Shown here: one piece after another, positions 27,817-37,553 of the stretch
How the letters are laid out: each line of letters begins with the position of its first letter
Position numbering within the stretch: the first letter of the stretch is position 1
Source: Natrinema sp. SYSU A 869
GTDB taxonomy: Archaea; Halobacteriota; Halobacteria; Halobacteriales; Natrialbaceae
Length of the DNA: 64,000 nucleotides
Assembly (NCBI RefSeq): GCF_019879105.1
Contig: NZ_CP082249.1
Location: forward strand, 1,240,001-1,304,000
Direction of reading: 5' to 3'
Made by a program: the position numbers and the translations under genes
Notes under the pieces: model-generated
Database searches by the model: none
What the model was told of the DNA's origin: nothing
The model's input: the letters and a program-made list of their open reading frames with translations, nothing else

Positions 27817-29336
27817 TGATAGAAGCGCTTATCGCTGTCGCACTGGTCGGCGCGCTGGTGACGTTCGTCGCGCCGAATCGAATCGCCGGCAAACTCGCGT
27901 TCGCGATTAGCCTCGTTCCGGCAGCGCTCAGCCTCTGGCTGTTTGCTGCCTTCGACGGCAGCGGGAACGCCTTACTCGACGGCGAACTGGCGTTTGAATC
28001 GCAGGCGGCGTGGCTCGAGATCGGCAACCACTCGATTTCGTGGTTCGTCGGTCTTGATGGGATCAGCCTGCCGCTGGTCGTCCTGACGACGATCCTCTGT
28101 ACGCTGGCGATTGTCAGCTCGTGGACACCGATCGACGACCGGGAATCCCAGTTCTACGGGCTCATCCTCTTCATTGAAGCGAACCTAATTGGCGTCTTCT
28201 CGGCGCTTGACTTCTTCCTGTGGTTCGTCTTCTGGGAGGCAGTCCTGATCCCGATGTATCTGCTGATCGGCATCTGGGGCGGTCCACGCCGGAAGTACGC
28301 CGCGATCAAGTTCTTCGTCTACACAAACGTGGCGTCACTGGTGATGTTCGGGTCGTTCATCATGCTCGTCTTCGGGCTCGGTGACTCCGTCACCTCCTTC
28401 GCGCTGCCCGAAATCGCGTCGGCGATGGTCAACGGCGGACCCGAGGGCCTCTTCGGACTCGGCGGAACGACCCTGGCATCGGTCGTTTTCATCGGGATGT
28501 TCCTTGGGTTCGCGGTGAAGGTGCCGATCGTCCCCTTCCATACGTGGCTGCCCGACGCTCACGTGGAGGCCCCGACGCCGGCCTCGATACTGCTGGCCGG
28601 CGTTTTGCTGAAGATGGGGACCTACGCACTGCTGCGGTTCAACTTCACGATGTTCCCGAACCAGGTCGAGACCTACGCGATTCCGATCGCTGCGATCGCC
28701 GTGATCAGCGTCATCTATGGCGCGATGCTGGCGCTCGCCCAGACCGACCTCAAACGGATCGTCGCCTACTCCTCGGTCTCGTCGATGGGCTACGTCATCC
28801 TCGGACTGGTCGCCTATACCCAGTTCGGGGTCGGCGGCGCGACCTTCCAGATGGTCTCCCACGGCCTGATATCGGGACTGATGTTCATGGCCGTCGGCGT
28901 CATCTACAACGCGACCCACACGCGGATGGTCACCGACATGTCCGGGATGGCAGACCGGATGCCGATCGCAGTGGGCATACTGATCGCTGGCGCGTTCGGA
29001 TACATGGGGCTGCCGCTAATGAGTGGCTTCTACGGCGAGTTCACGATCTTCTTCGGGACCTTCGGCTCCGAGTTGCTCGATTACTCGCCGCTCTTTACCG
29101 CGGCGGCGATGTTCGGCATCGTCATCGTCGCGGGCTACCTGTTGTTCGCGCTCCAGCGGGCGGTGTTCGGACCGTATCGACTCGAAACCGACTACGAAGT
29201 CGGCCGCGCACCCATGCACGACGTCGCGTCGATGGTCGTACTGCTGGGACTCATCATCCTTCTGGGCGTGGCTCCTGACCTGATCTTCGACATGATAACC
29301 GACGCAGTCGACCCGATCATCAGAGGTGGTCTCTGA
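27813..29336 (+). CDS. nuoM: NADH-quinone oxidoreductase-type subunit M
   Basis: 507 aa antiporter-like subunit. FWEAVLIPMYLLIGIWGG and VKVPIVPFHTWLPDAHVEAPT are the conserved NuoM motifs, with the channel lysine and glutamate. A second ATG three nt on (27816) is also possible. TGATGG overlap with nuoN. Confidence 0.96.
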   Translation: MMIEALIAVALVGALVTFVAPNRIAGKLAFAISLVPAALSLWLFAAFDGSGNALLDGELAFESQAAWLEIGNHSISWFVGLDGISLPLVVLTTILCTLAIVSSWTPIDDRESQFYGLILFIEANLIGVFSALDFFLWFVFWEAVLIPMYLLIGIWGGPRRKYAAIKFFVYTNVASLVMFGSFIMLVFGLGDSVTSFALPEIASAMVNGGPEGLFGLGGTTLASVVFIGMFLGFAVKVPIVPFHTWLPDAHVEAPTPASILLAGVLLKMGTYALLRFNFTMFPNQVETYAIPIAAIAVISVIYGAMLALAQTDLKRIVAYSSVSSMGYVILGLVAYTQFGVGGATFQMVSHGLISGLMFMAVGVIYNATHTRMVTDMSGMADRMPIAVGILIAGAFGYMGLPLMSGFYGEFTIFFGTFGSELLDYSPLFTAAAMFGIVIVAGYLLFALQRAVFGPYRLETDYEVGRAPMHDVASMVVLLGLIILLGVAPDLIFDMITDAVDPIIRGGL

Positions 29337-30883
29337 TGGCGGTTCTTGAACTCCCCGACTGGATGGCACTCGCACCGGCGCTGATCCTAGCGGGGACGGC
29401 GCTCGTCCTGTTCCTGATAGACAGCATCGACCCGCACTCGACGAACCGCACGCTGCTTTCCGGTACCGCCATCGTCGGCTCGCTGTCGTCGTTGGCCGTC
29501 GCCGTCTGGTACACCGCTGCCGGCGTCGGCGCGACTGGGATCGAGAACTACGGCGTTATCGACGTCATGAACGGCCAGTTCGTCGTCGACCAACTGGCGC
29601 TCTACTTCATGATCATCATCTCGGTCGTCACGGCCCTCGTCACGGTGGCGAGCCACGACTACCTGCGGGACCACACCTATCAGGCTGAGTACTACTCGCT
29701 GGTCGTCCTCGCGGCGACCGGGATGTCGATGATGGCCGCCTCGAACAGTCTCGTGACGATCTTCATCGCACTCGAGCTGACGAGCCTGCCGTCGTACGCG
29801 CTGGTCGCGATCCTGAAGGACAATCGCGGCAGCGTCGAAGCGGGCCTGAAGTACTTCCTGATCGGGGCGCTGTCGTCGGCGATCTTCGTCTACGGCGTCT
29901 CGCTGGTCTACGGCGCGACTGGCTCACTGCAACTCGAGGCCATCGCAACTGAGGTCGAGGTCATCGCTGAGAACGCCGGGACCGCCGACGAGATGGGTGG
30001 CTTGCTCGGACTGGGCATCCTGATGTTGATCGGCGGCATCGCGTTCAAGACCGCGAGCGTTCCCTTCCACTTCTGGGCCCCCGAGGCCTACGAGGGTGCG
30101 CCCGCACCGATCTCGGCGTTCCTCTCCTCGGCCTCGAAGGCCGCCGGCTTCGTGCTCGCGTTCCGCGTGTTCACAACGGCGTTCCCGGTCGGGGCGACGG
30201 CCGACATCATCGGCGTCGACTGGACGCTGGCGTTCGCCATTCTCGCGATCGTCACGATGACGCTCGGGAACTTCGCGGCGGCGACCCAAGAGAACGTCAA
30301 GCGGATGCTCGCCTACTCCTCGATCGGCCATGCCGGCTACGTGCTGATCGGGCTCGCGGCCCTCTCGGCCGAGGGCGGCGAACTCGTCATGGGCGCGGCC
30401 ATGATGCACCTGCTGGTCTACGGCTTCATGAACACGGGCGCGTTCCTGTTCGTCGGACTGGCCGAACACTGGGGCGTCGGCCGGACCTTCGAGGACTACA
30501 ACGGCCTCGCAGAGCGGGCACCCTTCGCCTGCGGCGCGATGGCAATCTTCATGTTCAGCCTCGCGGGGGTCCCGCCCTTCGGCGGCTTCTGGAGCAAGTA
30601 CCTCCTCTACACCGAGACGATCAATGCGGCGGCGGACAACACGATCTTGCTCGCCCTCGCCGCCGCGCTGGTGATCAACAGCGCGCTCTCGCTGTACTAC
30701 TACTCGCGGCTGGTCAAGGCGCTCTGGATCGAGGAGCCGCTCCTCGATCGTGACCGCCTCGCACAGCCCACCGGCCTCTACGCGGCCATCGTCGCCGCAG
30801 CCGTCATGACGGTCGTCATCCTGCCGGCGTTCGGTCCGATTGCCGACGCTGCACTCGAGGCGGCCGCCGCGGTCGTCGCCTGA
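29336..30883 (+). CDS. nuoN: NADH-quinone oxidoreductase-type subunit N
   Basis: 515 aa, third antiporter-like subunit. IALELTSLPSYALVAI, KTASVPFHFWAPEAYEGAPAP and KRMLAYSSIGHAGYVLIGLA are diagnostic. Last gene of the operon; no E, F or G subunit precedes or follows it in the window. Confidence 0.96.
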   Translation: MAVLELPDWMALAPALILAGTALVLFLIDSIDPHSTNRTLLSGTAIVGSLSSLAVAVWYTAAGVGATGIENYGVIDVMNGQFVVDQLALYFMIIISVVTALVTVASHDYLRDHTYQAEYYSLVVLAATGMSMMAASNSLVTIFIALELTSLPSYALVAILKDNRGSVEAGLKYFLIGALSSAIFVYGVSLVYGATGSLQLEAIATEVEVIAENAGTADEMGGLLGLGILMLIGGIAFKTASVPFHFWAPEAYEGAPAPISAFLSSASKAAGFVLAFRVFTTAFPVGATADIIGVDWTLAFAILAIVTMTLGNFAAATQENVKRMLAYSSIGHAGYVLIGLAALSAEGGELVMGAAMMHLLVYGFMNTGAFLFVGLAEHWGVGRTFEDYNGLAERAPFACGAMAIFMFSLAGVPPFGGFWSKYLLYTETINAAADNTILLALAAALVINSALSLYYYSRLVKALWIEEPLLDRDRLAQPTGLYAAIVAAAVMTVVILPAFGPIADAALEAAAAVVA

Positions 30884-30930
30884 CGGGAGACCCGGTAGCT
30901 TTTACCCGTCGCGGTTGCAAGCCGCGATAA

Positions 30931-32430
30931 ATGGTTTTCCGGCTCGTGCTCGGCTGTGGGACCGTCTGCCGACAGGTCATAGAGCAACTGTCCGAGCGCG
31001 ACAGCGACCGACTGCTCGTTATTACCGCCGACGAGGGCATTGTCGAGACGTTGCGCGACGAGAGCGTGCCGGCTCGCAGTGCCGACCCATCCGACCCCGA
31101 CGCCATCGCGAACGTCGACCCGCCGGACGTGATCTTCGTCGGCAGCGACCGTACCGACGTCAATCGAACCGCACTCCAGGGCGCGCGGGATCGCTTCCCC
31201 GAGGCATCGATCGTGGCGTATCTGGGCGGGAACGCGACGGCGGCGGATCGCGACCGGTTCGACGAGTTGGCGGACACCGTCGTCGACCCGACGACCGCGC
31301 TGGCCGATCGGGCACTCGACGGCACGGCAAGCTCGTTGGCCGAATCCGCCATCGAACTCCGAGAGCAACTCACGGACATCGATGGCCGGCTGGCGGTCGT
31401 CGCCCACGACAATCCCGATCCGGACGCGCTCGCAAGCGCCGTTGCACTCGTCGCCATCGCAGAGTCGGTCGGCGTCGATGCCGACGCCTGTTACTTTGGC
31501 GAGATTTCACACCAAGAGAACCGGGCGATGGTCAACCTCCTCGAGTTAAACCTGCGAAACTTGTCTCACGACGATTCGCTCGGGGAGTATTCGGCCTTCG
31601 CGCTGGTCGACCACTCCCGACCCGGCGTCAACGACCAGCTCCCGTCGGACCTCCATGTCGACATCGTCATCGATCACCATCCACCTCGCGGCCCGGTCCC
31701 CGGGGAGTTCGTCGACCTCCGACAGGGTGCGGGCGCGACTAGTACCGTCCTGACCGAGTACCTCGAGCGATTCGATCTCGACGTCGATGCCGCGACCGCG
31801 ACGGCGCTGCTGTATGGGATCCGGGTCGACACGAACGACTTTACCCGGGAAGTCTCCCCTGCGGACTTCCGCGCCGCGTCGCTGCTGTGGCCCCGCGTCG
31901 ACACGTCGCTGCTGGACCAGATCGAGCAGCCCTCCCTCGAGGGTGAGACCCTCGAGACGATCGCCCGAGCGATCAAGAACCGAGTACAGCGCGATTCGGT
32001 GGCCGTCGCCAGCGTCGGGCGGATCGGCGACCGGGACGCGTTGCCCCAGGCGGCCGACCAATTACTCACGATGGAGGGCATTGAGACGACACTCGTCTTC
32101 GGGTTCGCCGAGGAGATGGTCTTTCTGTCAGCCCGGTCGCGGGCGGCGGACGTCGATCTTGGTGAGACGCTCCGGGACGGGTTCAACCGGATCGGCAGCG
32201 CCGGCGGCCACGCCGACATGGCCGGCGCACAACTCCAGATCGGAATTCTGGGCAGTGCAGACGATGAGAAGGAGATCGAGTCGATCGTTAGCGTCGTCGA
32301 GGAAGTGATCACGAACCGCTTTTTCGAGGCGATCGAGACGCGGCCGGGAGTTCCGGTCGGGGCCTACACACAAACCAGCGAGTGGCTGTTCACCCAGCGT
32401 GGCGAGCCCGAAGACGGCGAGTCGGCATGA
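30931..32430 (+). CDS. TrkA-N/DHH-family phosphoesterase
   Basis: 499 aa. Residues about 1-130 form a Rossmann TrkA-N-like domain (LVLGCGTVCRQVIEQL). A DHH domain follows: VVAHDNPDPDALASA, then the family DHH triad as VIDHHPP. A DHHA1-like C terminus has GGHADMAGAQL. In the nucleotide loop the third Gly of GxGxxG is Cys (GCGTVC), so NAD or nucleotide binding may be altered. Such fusions are common in haloarchaea and are thought to hydrolyse small (cyclic di-)nucleotides or nanoRNA, but the substrate is unproven. A TATA-like CTTTTACC at about 30899-30906 gives leaderless spacing. Confidence 0.88.
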   Translation: MVFRLVLGCGTVCRQVIEQLSERDSDRLLVITADEGIVETLRDESVPARSADPSDPDAIANVDPPDVIFVGSDRTDVNRTALQGARDRFPEASIVAYLGGNATAADRDRFDELADTVVDPTTALADRALDGTASSLAESAIELREQLTDIDGRLAVVAHDNPDPDALASAVALVAIAESVGVDADACYFGEISHQENRAMVNLLELNLRNLSHDDSLGEYSAFALVDHSRPGVNDQLPSDLHVDIVIDHHPPRGPVPGEFVDLRQGAGATSTVLTEYLERFDLDVDAATATALLYGIRVDTNDFTREVSPADFRAASLLWPRVDTSLLDQIEQPSLEGETLETIARAIKNRVQRDSVAVASVGRIGDRDALPQAADQLLTMEGIETTLVFGFAEEMVFLSARSRAADVDLGETLRDGFNRIGSAGGHADMAGAQLQIGILGSADDEKEIESIVSVVEEVITNRFFEAIETRPGVPVGAYTQTSEWLFTQRGEPEDGESA

Positions 32431-32708
32431 TCTAGCCGATCGTAGCGCGGGTTCCGTATTTGGGAACGAAGCGGTCGTTTCGAAGGAATAGTGCGGATGT
32501 GTCGGAGATCGCATCGCTGTCTCACTTCGATCTCTCACCGTTCAACGAGTTGCGCTCTTGTGACCTACCGGGCGAGAATGCCACCCCACGATACTCTTTT
32601 CATGCTTGCACTCATCGATCTATATACCGAATAGAGTCACAGAGTAAGTGAGCTGAATACCAGAGACCCCGATTTAGAGATGGTTTCTGGGCAATCGGAG
32701 TGTAATTC

Positions 32709-35615
32709 ATGAGTAAGCATATCTCGGACCATACGAAACGGCATACCACGTCTACCACCGGAAATCGATTCGAATCCTCGCAGTTGAGTTTCAAAACTCG
32801 CGGCCCCATCGAATCGTTCGAGGGTCATGCGGACAACGACCACTTCGCGCATATTTACGAGGACCATGCCGAACAGTTCGAGACGGTCGTCCCGTTCATT
32901 CGGGAGGGGCTCGAACGCGGCGAGCGATGTATCTACGTCGCCGATGACAATACCGTCGGTGAGGTGCGTGATGCGATGCGAACTCGCGGCATCGACATCG
33001 ATACTGCCCTCGAATCGGGGGCGCTCACGGTGTACACGCCGGACGATACCTACTGCCAGACCGGCGAGTTCGACCGCGAGGCGATGCTAGAATTTTGGGA
33101 AGAGACCCTCGATGATGCGACTGCAAGCGAATTTACGGGGCTCAGAGCCGCCGCTGAGATGACGTGGGCGCTCGAGGCCGACGAGACAAGCGCCGACCAA
33201 CTCTGTGAGTACGAAGCACTGCTCAATCCGCTCTATGACGGTGATGACTACACTGTCCTCTGTCAGTACAACCGCAGTCGGTTTCCGGCGGAGATTCTCC
33301 ATGACGTCCTCAAGACCCATCCGTTTCTCGTCTACGACGACACCACTATCTGCCAGAACTTCTACTATACCCCGCCCGAGGAATATTTCGGCCCCGATCA
33401 ACCGTCGCGCGAACTGGACCGGAAGTTGGCAACGCTGGTCGACCGAACCGACGCGCGGGAGACGATCGAAACCCGAGAGCGCTATCAGCGAGACCTCTAC
33501 GAGACGATCGCCAGTCCGAACACGTCGCTCGACGAGAAAATCGAGGAGCTGTTGGAACTGGGCTGTGACCGATTCGATCTCGAGATCGGATACTTCACGA
33601 AAACGACCGGTGACAACGCGTTCGAGATCGTGGAAGCCGTCGGCGACCACGAGAGAATCAACCCGGGCAGTACCGTGTCACTCTGCGAGACGTACTGTGA
33701 GAAGTTGCTTGCAGCACCCGGCCCGATCTCCGTCCCGGATGCGGTGGAGGTAGGCTGGACCGACGATCCTGCCTACGAACGGTTCGGGTTGGATGCCTAC
33801 TTCGGGATGACCGTCCACGCCGGCGGCGAGGAGTACGGGACGCTGTGTTTCGCCGCTGAGACACCGCGCGAAAAACGGTTTTCGAGCGCCGAACAGACGT
33901 TCCTCAACCTGATGGGCCAGTGGGTCGAGTACGAACTGGAGCGCCAGCGCCGCGAGCGCTTCCTCCGCGAGAGTTACCGGATCACGGCCGACCCCGACCG
34001 TGACTTCGAGGAGAAACTCGAGCAGTTGCTCGAGGTCGGCCAGGAGTGGTTCGGCCTCGAGATGGGCGGGCTGAACCATCTGCCGTCGTGGGGCGGCGAG
34101 TTCCGGTTGGAGAAGGGAGTCGGCCTCGGTATCGACCCCGAAGACGAACTGTGGTCAGATCCGGGGTACGAGCACTTCTGTCGCGCCACCATCGAAGCCG
34201 ACGAGCCCGTCGCCATGGCGGACGTCCGCGGCACCGACTGGGAGGACGACGAGATCCATCGCGAATTCGGATTGATGAGCTATCTCGGGACGCGGGTGAT
34301 GAACGGCGCGACACCGTACGGGACGTTTTGGTTCGGGAGCACGGACCCACGTGACCGGTCGTTCTCCGAGACCGAGCGCACGTTCATCGAGTTGCTGGGC
34401 CAGTGGATCAGCTACGAACTCGAACGCAAACAGCGAGAACGCCACCAACAGACGTTGAGCCGGATCGCCGCCGATCCCGGTCGGCCGTTCGAGGAGAAAC
34501 TGGACGACATCTTCGAGTTGGGATGCGAGCGATTTGATCTGGAGTTCGGCGGACTCGCACAGATCGACCCGGCGAGCGATTCGTTCACCGTGGAAGCCAT
34601 GCACGGTGACCACGACCGACTTGAGCCCGGCGTAGAGGTACCGCTTTCGGAGACGTACTGTCGGGCGACGGTCGGAGACGGAACGATAGCCGACATTACT
34701 GATCCCGACCGATCCGGATTCGGGAACACCCTCGCGTACGAAGCGTTCGGCGTCGAGACCTATCTCGGAACGCGAATCGATCTGGAGAACCAGCCCGACC
34801 GAACGTTCTTCTTCATGTCAACGGACTCGCGCGACCGGGAGTTTACCGACGCTGAACGGACGTTCCACCATCTCATGGCGCAGTGGGTCACGTTCGAACT
34901 CGAACGGAGGCGTCGCGAACAGGCGCTCGAGGAATCGAACGAGCGCTTAGAGCAGTTCGCCTACGCTGCCTCCCACGACCTGCAAGAGCCCCTGCGGATG
35001 GTTACGAGCTATCTCCAACTCCTCGAGAAGCGGTACGGCGACGCCTTCGATGAGGACGGCGAGGAGTTCCTCGCGTACGCCGTCGACGGAGCCGAGCGGA
35101 TGCGCGACATGATCGACGGCTTGCTCGAGTACTCTCGCATCGAAACGCGGGGCGATCCGTTCGAACCGGTCGATCTGGACCCCCTTCTCGACGACGTGCT
35201 CACGGACTTGCGGCTTCAAATCGAGGAGAGCAATGCAGAGATTACGGTCGATCGACTCCCTCGTGTGTCGGGTGATCCCAGTCAGTTACGACAGGTCTTC
35301 CAGAACCTGCTCAATAACGCCATCCAGTACAGCGGCGAGACGCCGCCCCGTGTTCACATCGATGCGAACCGTCGCGGCCGAGAATGGGTCATCTCGGTAC
35401 GGGACGATGGGATCGGTATCGATCCGGACGATCAGGATCGCGTGTTCACCGTTTTCGATCGGCTCCACAGTCACGACGAGTACGAAGGGACGGGCATCGG
35501 ACTGGCACTCTGTCAACGAATTGTCGAGCGCCACGGCGGCGACATCTGGGTCGATTCCAATCCCGGCGAGGGAGCGACGTTCTCGCTTACGCTCCACGCG
35601 CTACGAGAGCAGTGA
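32709..35615 (+). CDS. Sensor histidine kinase with MEDS and three tandem GAF-like domains
   Basis: 968 aa, no signal or membrane segment, so a cytoplasmic sensor. Residues about 45-235 are a MEDS/DcmR-like sensor (HIYEDHAEQFETVVPFIREGL, CQYNRSRFPAEILHDVLKTHP). Three GAF-like repeats follow (about 255-420, 425-580 and 585-740), each ending in a similar QWVxxELER-type helix. Then comes HisKA with the phosphorylated His in YAASHDLQEPLR (residue about 756) and HATPase_c with the N box QNLLNNAIQYS and DDGIGIDP and GTGIGLALCQRIVERHGG. GGAG 8 nt before the ATG is a likely ribosome-binding site. No response regulator is adjacent. Confidence 0.92.
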   Translation: MSKHISDHTKRHTTSTTGNRFESSQLSFKTRGPIESFEGHADNDHFAHIYEDHAEQFETVVPFIREGLERGERCIYVADDNTVGEVRDAMRTRGIDIDTALESGALTVYTPDDTYCQTGEFDREAMLEFWEETLDDATASEFTGLRAAAEMTWALEADETSADQLCEYEALLNPLYDGDDYTVLCQYNRSRFPAEILHDVLKTHPFLVYDDTTICQNFYYTPPEEYFGPDQPSRELDRKLATLVDRTDARETIETRERYQRDLYETIASPNTSLDEKIEELLELGCDRFDLEIGYFTKTTGDNAFEIVEAVGDHERINPGSTVSLCETYCEKLLAAPGPISVPDAVEVGWTDDPAYERFGLDAYFGMTVHAGGEEYGTLCFAAETPREKRFSSAEQTFLNLMGQWVEYELERQRRERFLRESYRITADPDRDFEEKLEQLLEVGQEWFGLEMGGLNHLPSWGGEFRLEKGVGLGIDPEDELWSDPGYEHFCRATIEADEPVAMADVRGTDWEDDEIHREFGLMSYLGTRVMNGATPYGTFWFGSTDPRDRSFSETERTFIELLGQWISYELERKQRERHQQTLSRIAADPGRPFEEKLDDIFELGCERFDLEFGGLAQIDPASDSFTVEAMHGDHDRLEPGVEVPLSETYCRATVGDGTIADITDPDRSGFGNTLAYEAFGVETYLGTRIDLENQPDRTFFFMSTDSRDREFTDAERTFHHLMAQWVTFELERRRREQALEESNERLEQFAYAASHDLQEPLRMVTSYLQLLEKRYGDAFDEDGEEFLAYAVDGAERMRDMIDGLLEYSRIETRGDPFEPVDLDPLLDDVLTDLRLQIEESNAEITVDRLPRVSGDPSQLRQVFQNLLNNAIQYSGETPPRVHIDANRRGREWVISVRDDGIGIDPDDQDRVFTVFDRLHSHDEYEGTGIGLALCQRIVERHGGDIWVDSNPGEGATFSLTLHALREQ

Positions 35616-35775
35616 GGTAAGTAACGGACGGACCGAGTGACACAGCCCCGTTCTCACTGCGACAGAGCGATTCCGCAGTACCGACGGCCGCGATACGGGC
35701 GGAGAGACGCCGATGGTACCGGTGATGACGGCATCAGTGACAGTACTTTTGCGCGCGGCCCCCGTGTGTCCGCGT

Positions 35776-36609
35776 ATGGAGGTCGTGTCGGGCCGGACGA
35801 AGCCCAAGGTCAAAGACTACATGACGCGCGACGTGGCGACGGTATCTCCCGACGAGACTGTCGGCGAGGTCGCGGCGCGGATCGCCGAGAGCGAGGAACA
35901 CAGCGGCTTTCCCGTCTGCGAGCGACGCCGCGTGGAGGGCTTCATCAGCGCCCGCGACCTGTTGCTCGCCGAGGACGACGATCCGATTTTCAAAGTCATG
36001 GCGACGGAACTGCTCGTCGCCCACCCCGACATGAAGGTGAACGACGCCGCACGTGTCATCCTTCGGTCGGGCATCCAGAAACTACCCGTCGTCGACGACG
36101 CGGGCAACCTCGTGGGGATCATTTCTAACGCCGACGTCATCCGCAGTCAGATCGAACGCGCAACCCCCGAGAAGGTCGGCAAGCTGATGCGGACCTTAGA
36201 GCAAATCCACGAAATTGACCTGACAGAGGAACGCCGAACCGTCCCGCTCTCGGAGCTTACCCCCACGCAGGGCCGGGTCTATGCGGACGAACTCGAGGGG
36301 CGGCGCTACGAACTCGAGCGGGGGCTGGCCGAGCCACTGGTGGTCATCGACAACGGCGGCACGCTCCTGTTGGCGGACGGCCACCACCGCGTGCTCGCGG
36401 CCGACCGGTTGGACATCGACGAGATGGACGCCTATGTGATCGTCATCGATCACGAGATCGATCTTGGAATGGCGCGCACGGCCGAAAAGGAGGGTCTCGA
36501 GCGGATCGATGACATCGACGTCGTCGACTACGCGCGCCATCCGTTGGTCCAGACGACCAAGCGGCTCCAGTCGGACGGCGGACGTGTGGACGAAGACGAG
36601 GCCGAGTAG
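35776..36609 (+). CDS. CBS-pair protein fused to ParB-like domain
   Basis: 277 aa. Two CBS motifs (KVKDYMTRDVATVSPDETVGE and VMATELLVAHPDMKVNDAARVI, residues about 10-125) are followed by a ParB/Srx-like domain with ADGHHRVLAADRL near residues 197-209. The GHHR is the usual phosphate-binding motif of this fold. CBS pairs sense adenosyl nucleotides, so the ParB-like part may be regulated by energy state; whether it binds DNA or acts as a kinase-like enzyme is not known. Start at 35776 is preferred because TACTTTTG at about 35743-35750 gives leaderless spacing; the frame also opens upstream at 35713. Confidence 0.85.
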   Translation: MEVVSGRTKPKVKDYMTRDVATVSPDETVGEVAARIAESEEHSGFPVCERRRVEGFISARDLLLAEDDDPIFKVMATELLVAHPDMKVNDAARVILRSGIQKLPVVDDAGNLVGIISNADVIRSQIERATPEKVGKLMRTLEQIHEIDLTEERRTVPLSELTPTQGRVYADELEGRRYELERGLAEPLVVIDNGGTLLLADGHHRVLAADRLDIDEMDAYVIVIDHEIDLGMARTAEKEGLERIDDIDVVDYARHPLVQTTKRLQSDGGRVDEDEAE

Positions 36610-36725
36610 GGGAAGCGGCGACGAGTACGAAAAATTGCGATACGTTCTCATATTCGCGACGGACCGACAGTCGTGGCTGTCGATTGCTGGTGACCGTTTT
36701 CCGTGTCCGTGCAGTATCTCGCTCG

Positions 36726-37466
36726 ATGGCTGGATCACCAACACCCGATCGCGTCCTCGTCGCCGGTGCCAGCGGGGCGACCGGCGAGGAGTTGCTCTCC
36801 GTGCTGCGACCGACCGATCTCTCCGTTCGTGCGACTACGCGCTCGTACGCGAACGTCGATACGCTCGAGCGCCACGGTGCCGACGAGGTGGTCGTCGCCG
36901 ATTTCTTCGAGTCGTCCGACGCCGTTGCTGCGGTCGAGAACTGTGATATCGTCTACTGTGCGCTCGGAACGCCGCCGAGCCTGCGCCACGTGACCGGCGG
37001 CAAACTCGTCGATCGGACCGGGGTCATCAACCTCGTTACTGCCGCCATTGCGGCGGACGTCTCTTACTTCGTCCTCGAAAGTGCGATCGGCGTCGGGAAC
37101 TCGAAAGCGGGACTCTCGCTGCCGGCTCGGCTACTGATCCGGGGATCGTTGCGAGCCAAGCGGGACGCCGAGACGGCACTTCGTCGGTCGGGACTGAGGT
37201 ATACGATCATTCGACCTGGGAGTCTGACGAACGAACCACCGAGTGGCGAAGTCGTAGTCGGCGAGGGTGGCGACTCCGTTTCGGGGTCGATCCCGCGGGC
37301 CGACGTGGCACGGGTAATGGCTGCGTCGCCGTTCACGCCCGATGCACGCAATCGGACCGTCGAAGTCGTCAGTCGCGATGGGTTGTCGAGTGCGCCGACC
37401 AATCGCGTCAACATCGACTGGGCCGACGATCTCCTCACGAGCGGCCATGAACACCGCCGGGTCTAG
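36726..37466 (+). CDS. NAD(P)-binding NmrA/SDR-like protein
   Basis: 246 aa starting near RVLVAGASGATGEELLSVL, the GxxGxxG dinucleotide motif of atypical short-chain dehydrogenases. RYTIIRPGSLTNEP is the common NmrA-like C-terminal block. No classical YxxxK catalytic pair is obvious (SYFVLESAIGVG replaces it), so it may be a redox sensor or a complex-I-39-kDa-like assembly protein rather than an oxidoreductase. The ATG at 36726 fits the family length; an ATG at 36684 is upstream. Confidence 0.85.
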   Translation: MAGSPTPDRVLVAGASGATGEELLSVLRPTDLSVRATTRSYANVDTLERHGADEVVVADFFESSDAVAAVENCDIVYCALGTPPSLRHVTGGKLVDRTGVINLVTAAIAADVSYFVLESAIGVGNSKAGLSLPARLLIRGSLRAKRDAETALRRSGLRYTIIRPGSLTNEPPSGEVVVGEGGDSVSGSIPRADVARVMAASPFTPDARNRTVEVVSRDGLSSAPTNRVNIDWADDLLTSGHEHRRV

Positions 37467-37553
37467 CTATCCGTCTCGCGAGATGCGGTAGCGCCGTTCT
37501 CGAGCCGCTCAATTGCCCCGAACCTTCATTGGCTGTCGGCAAATATTACGTCC

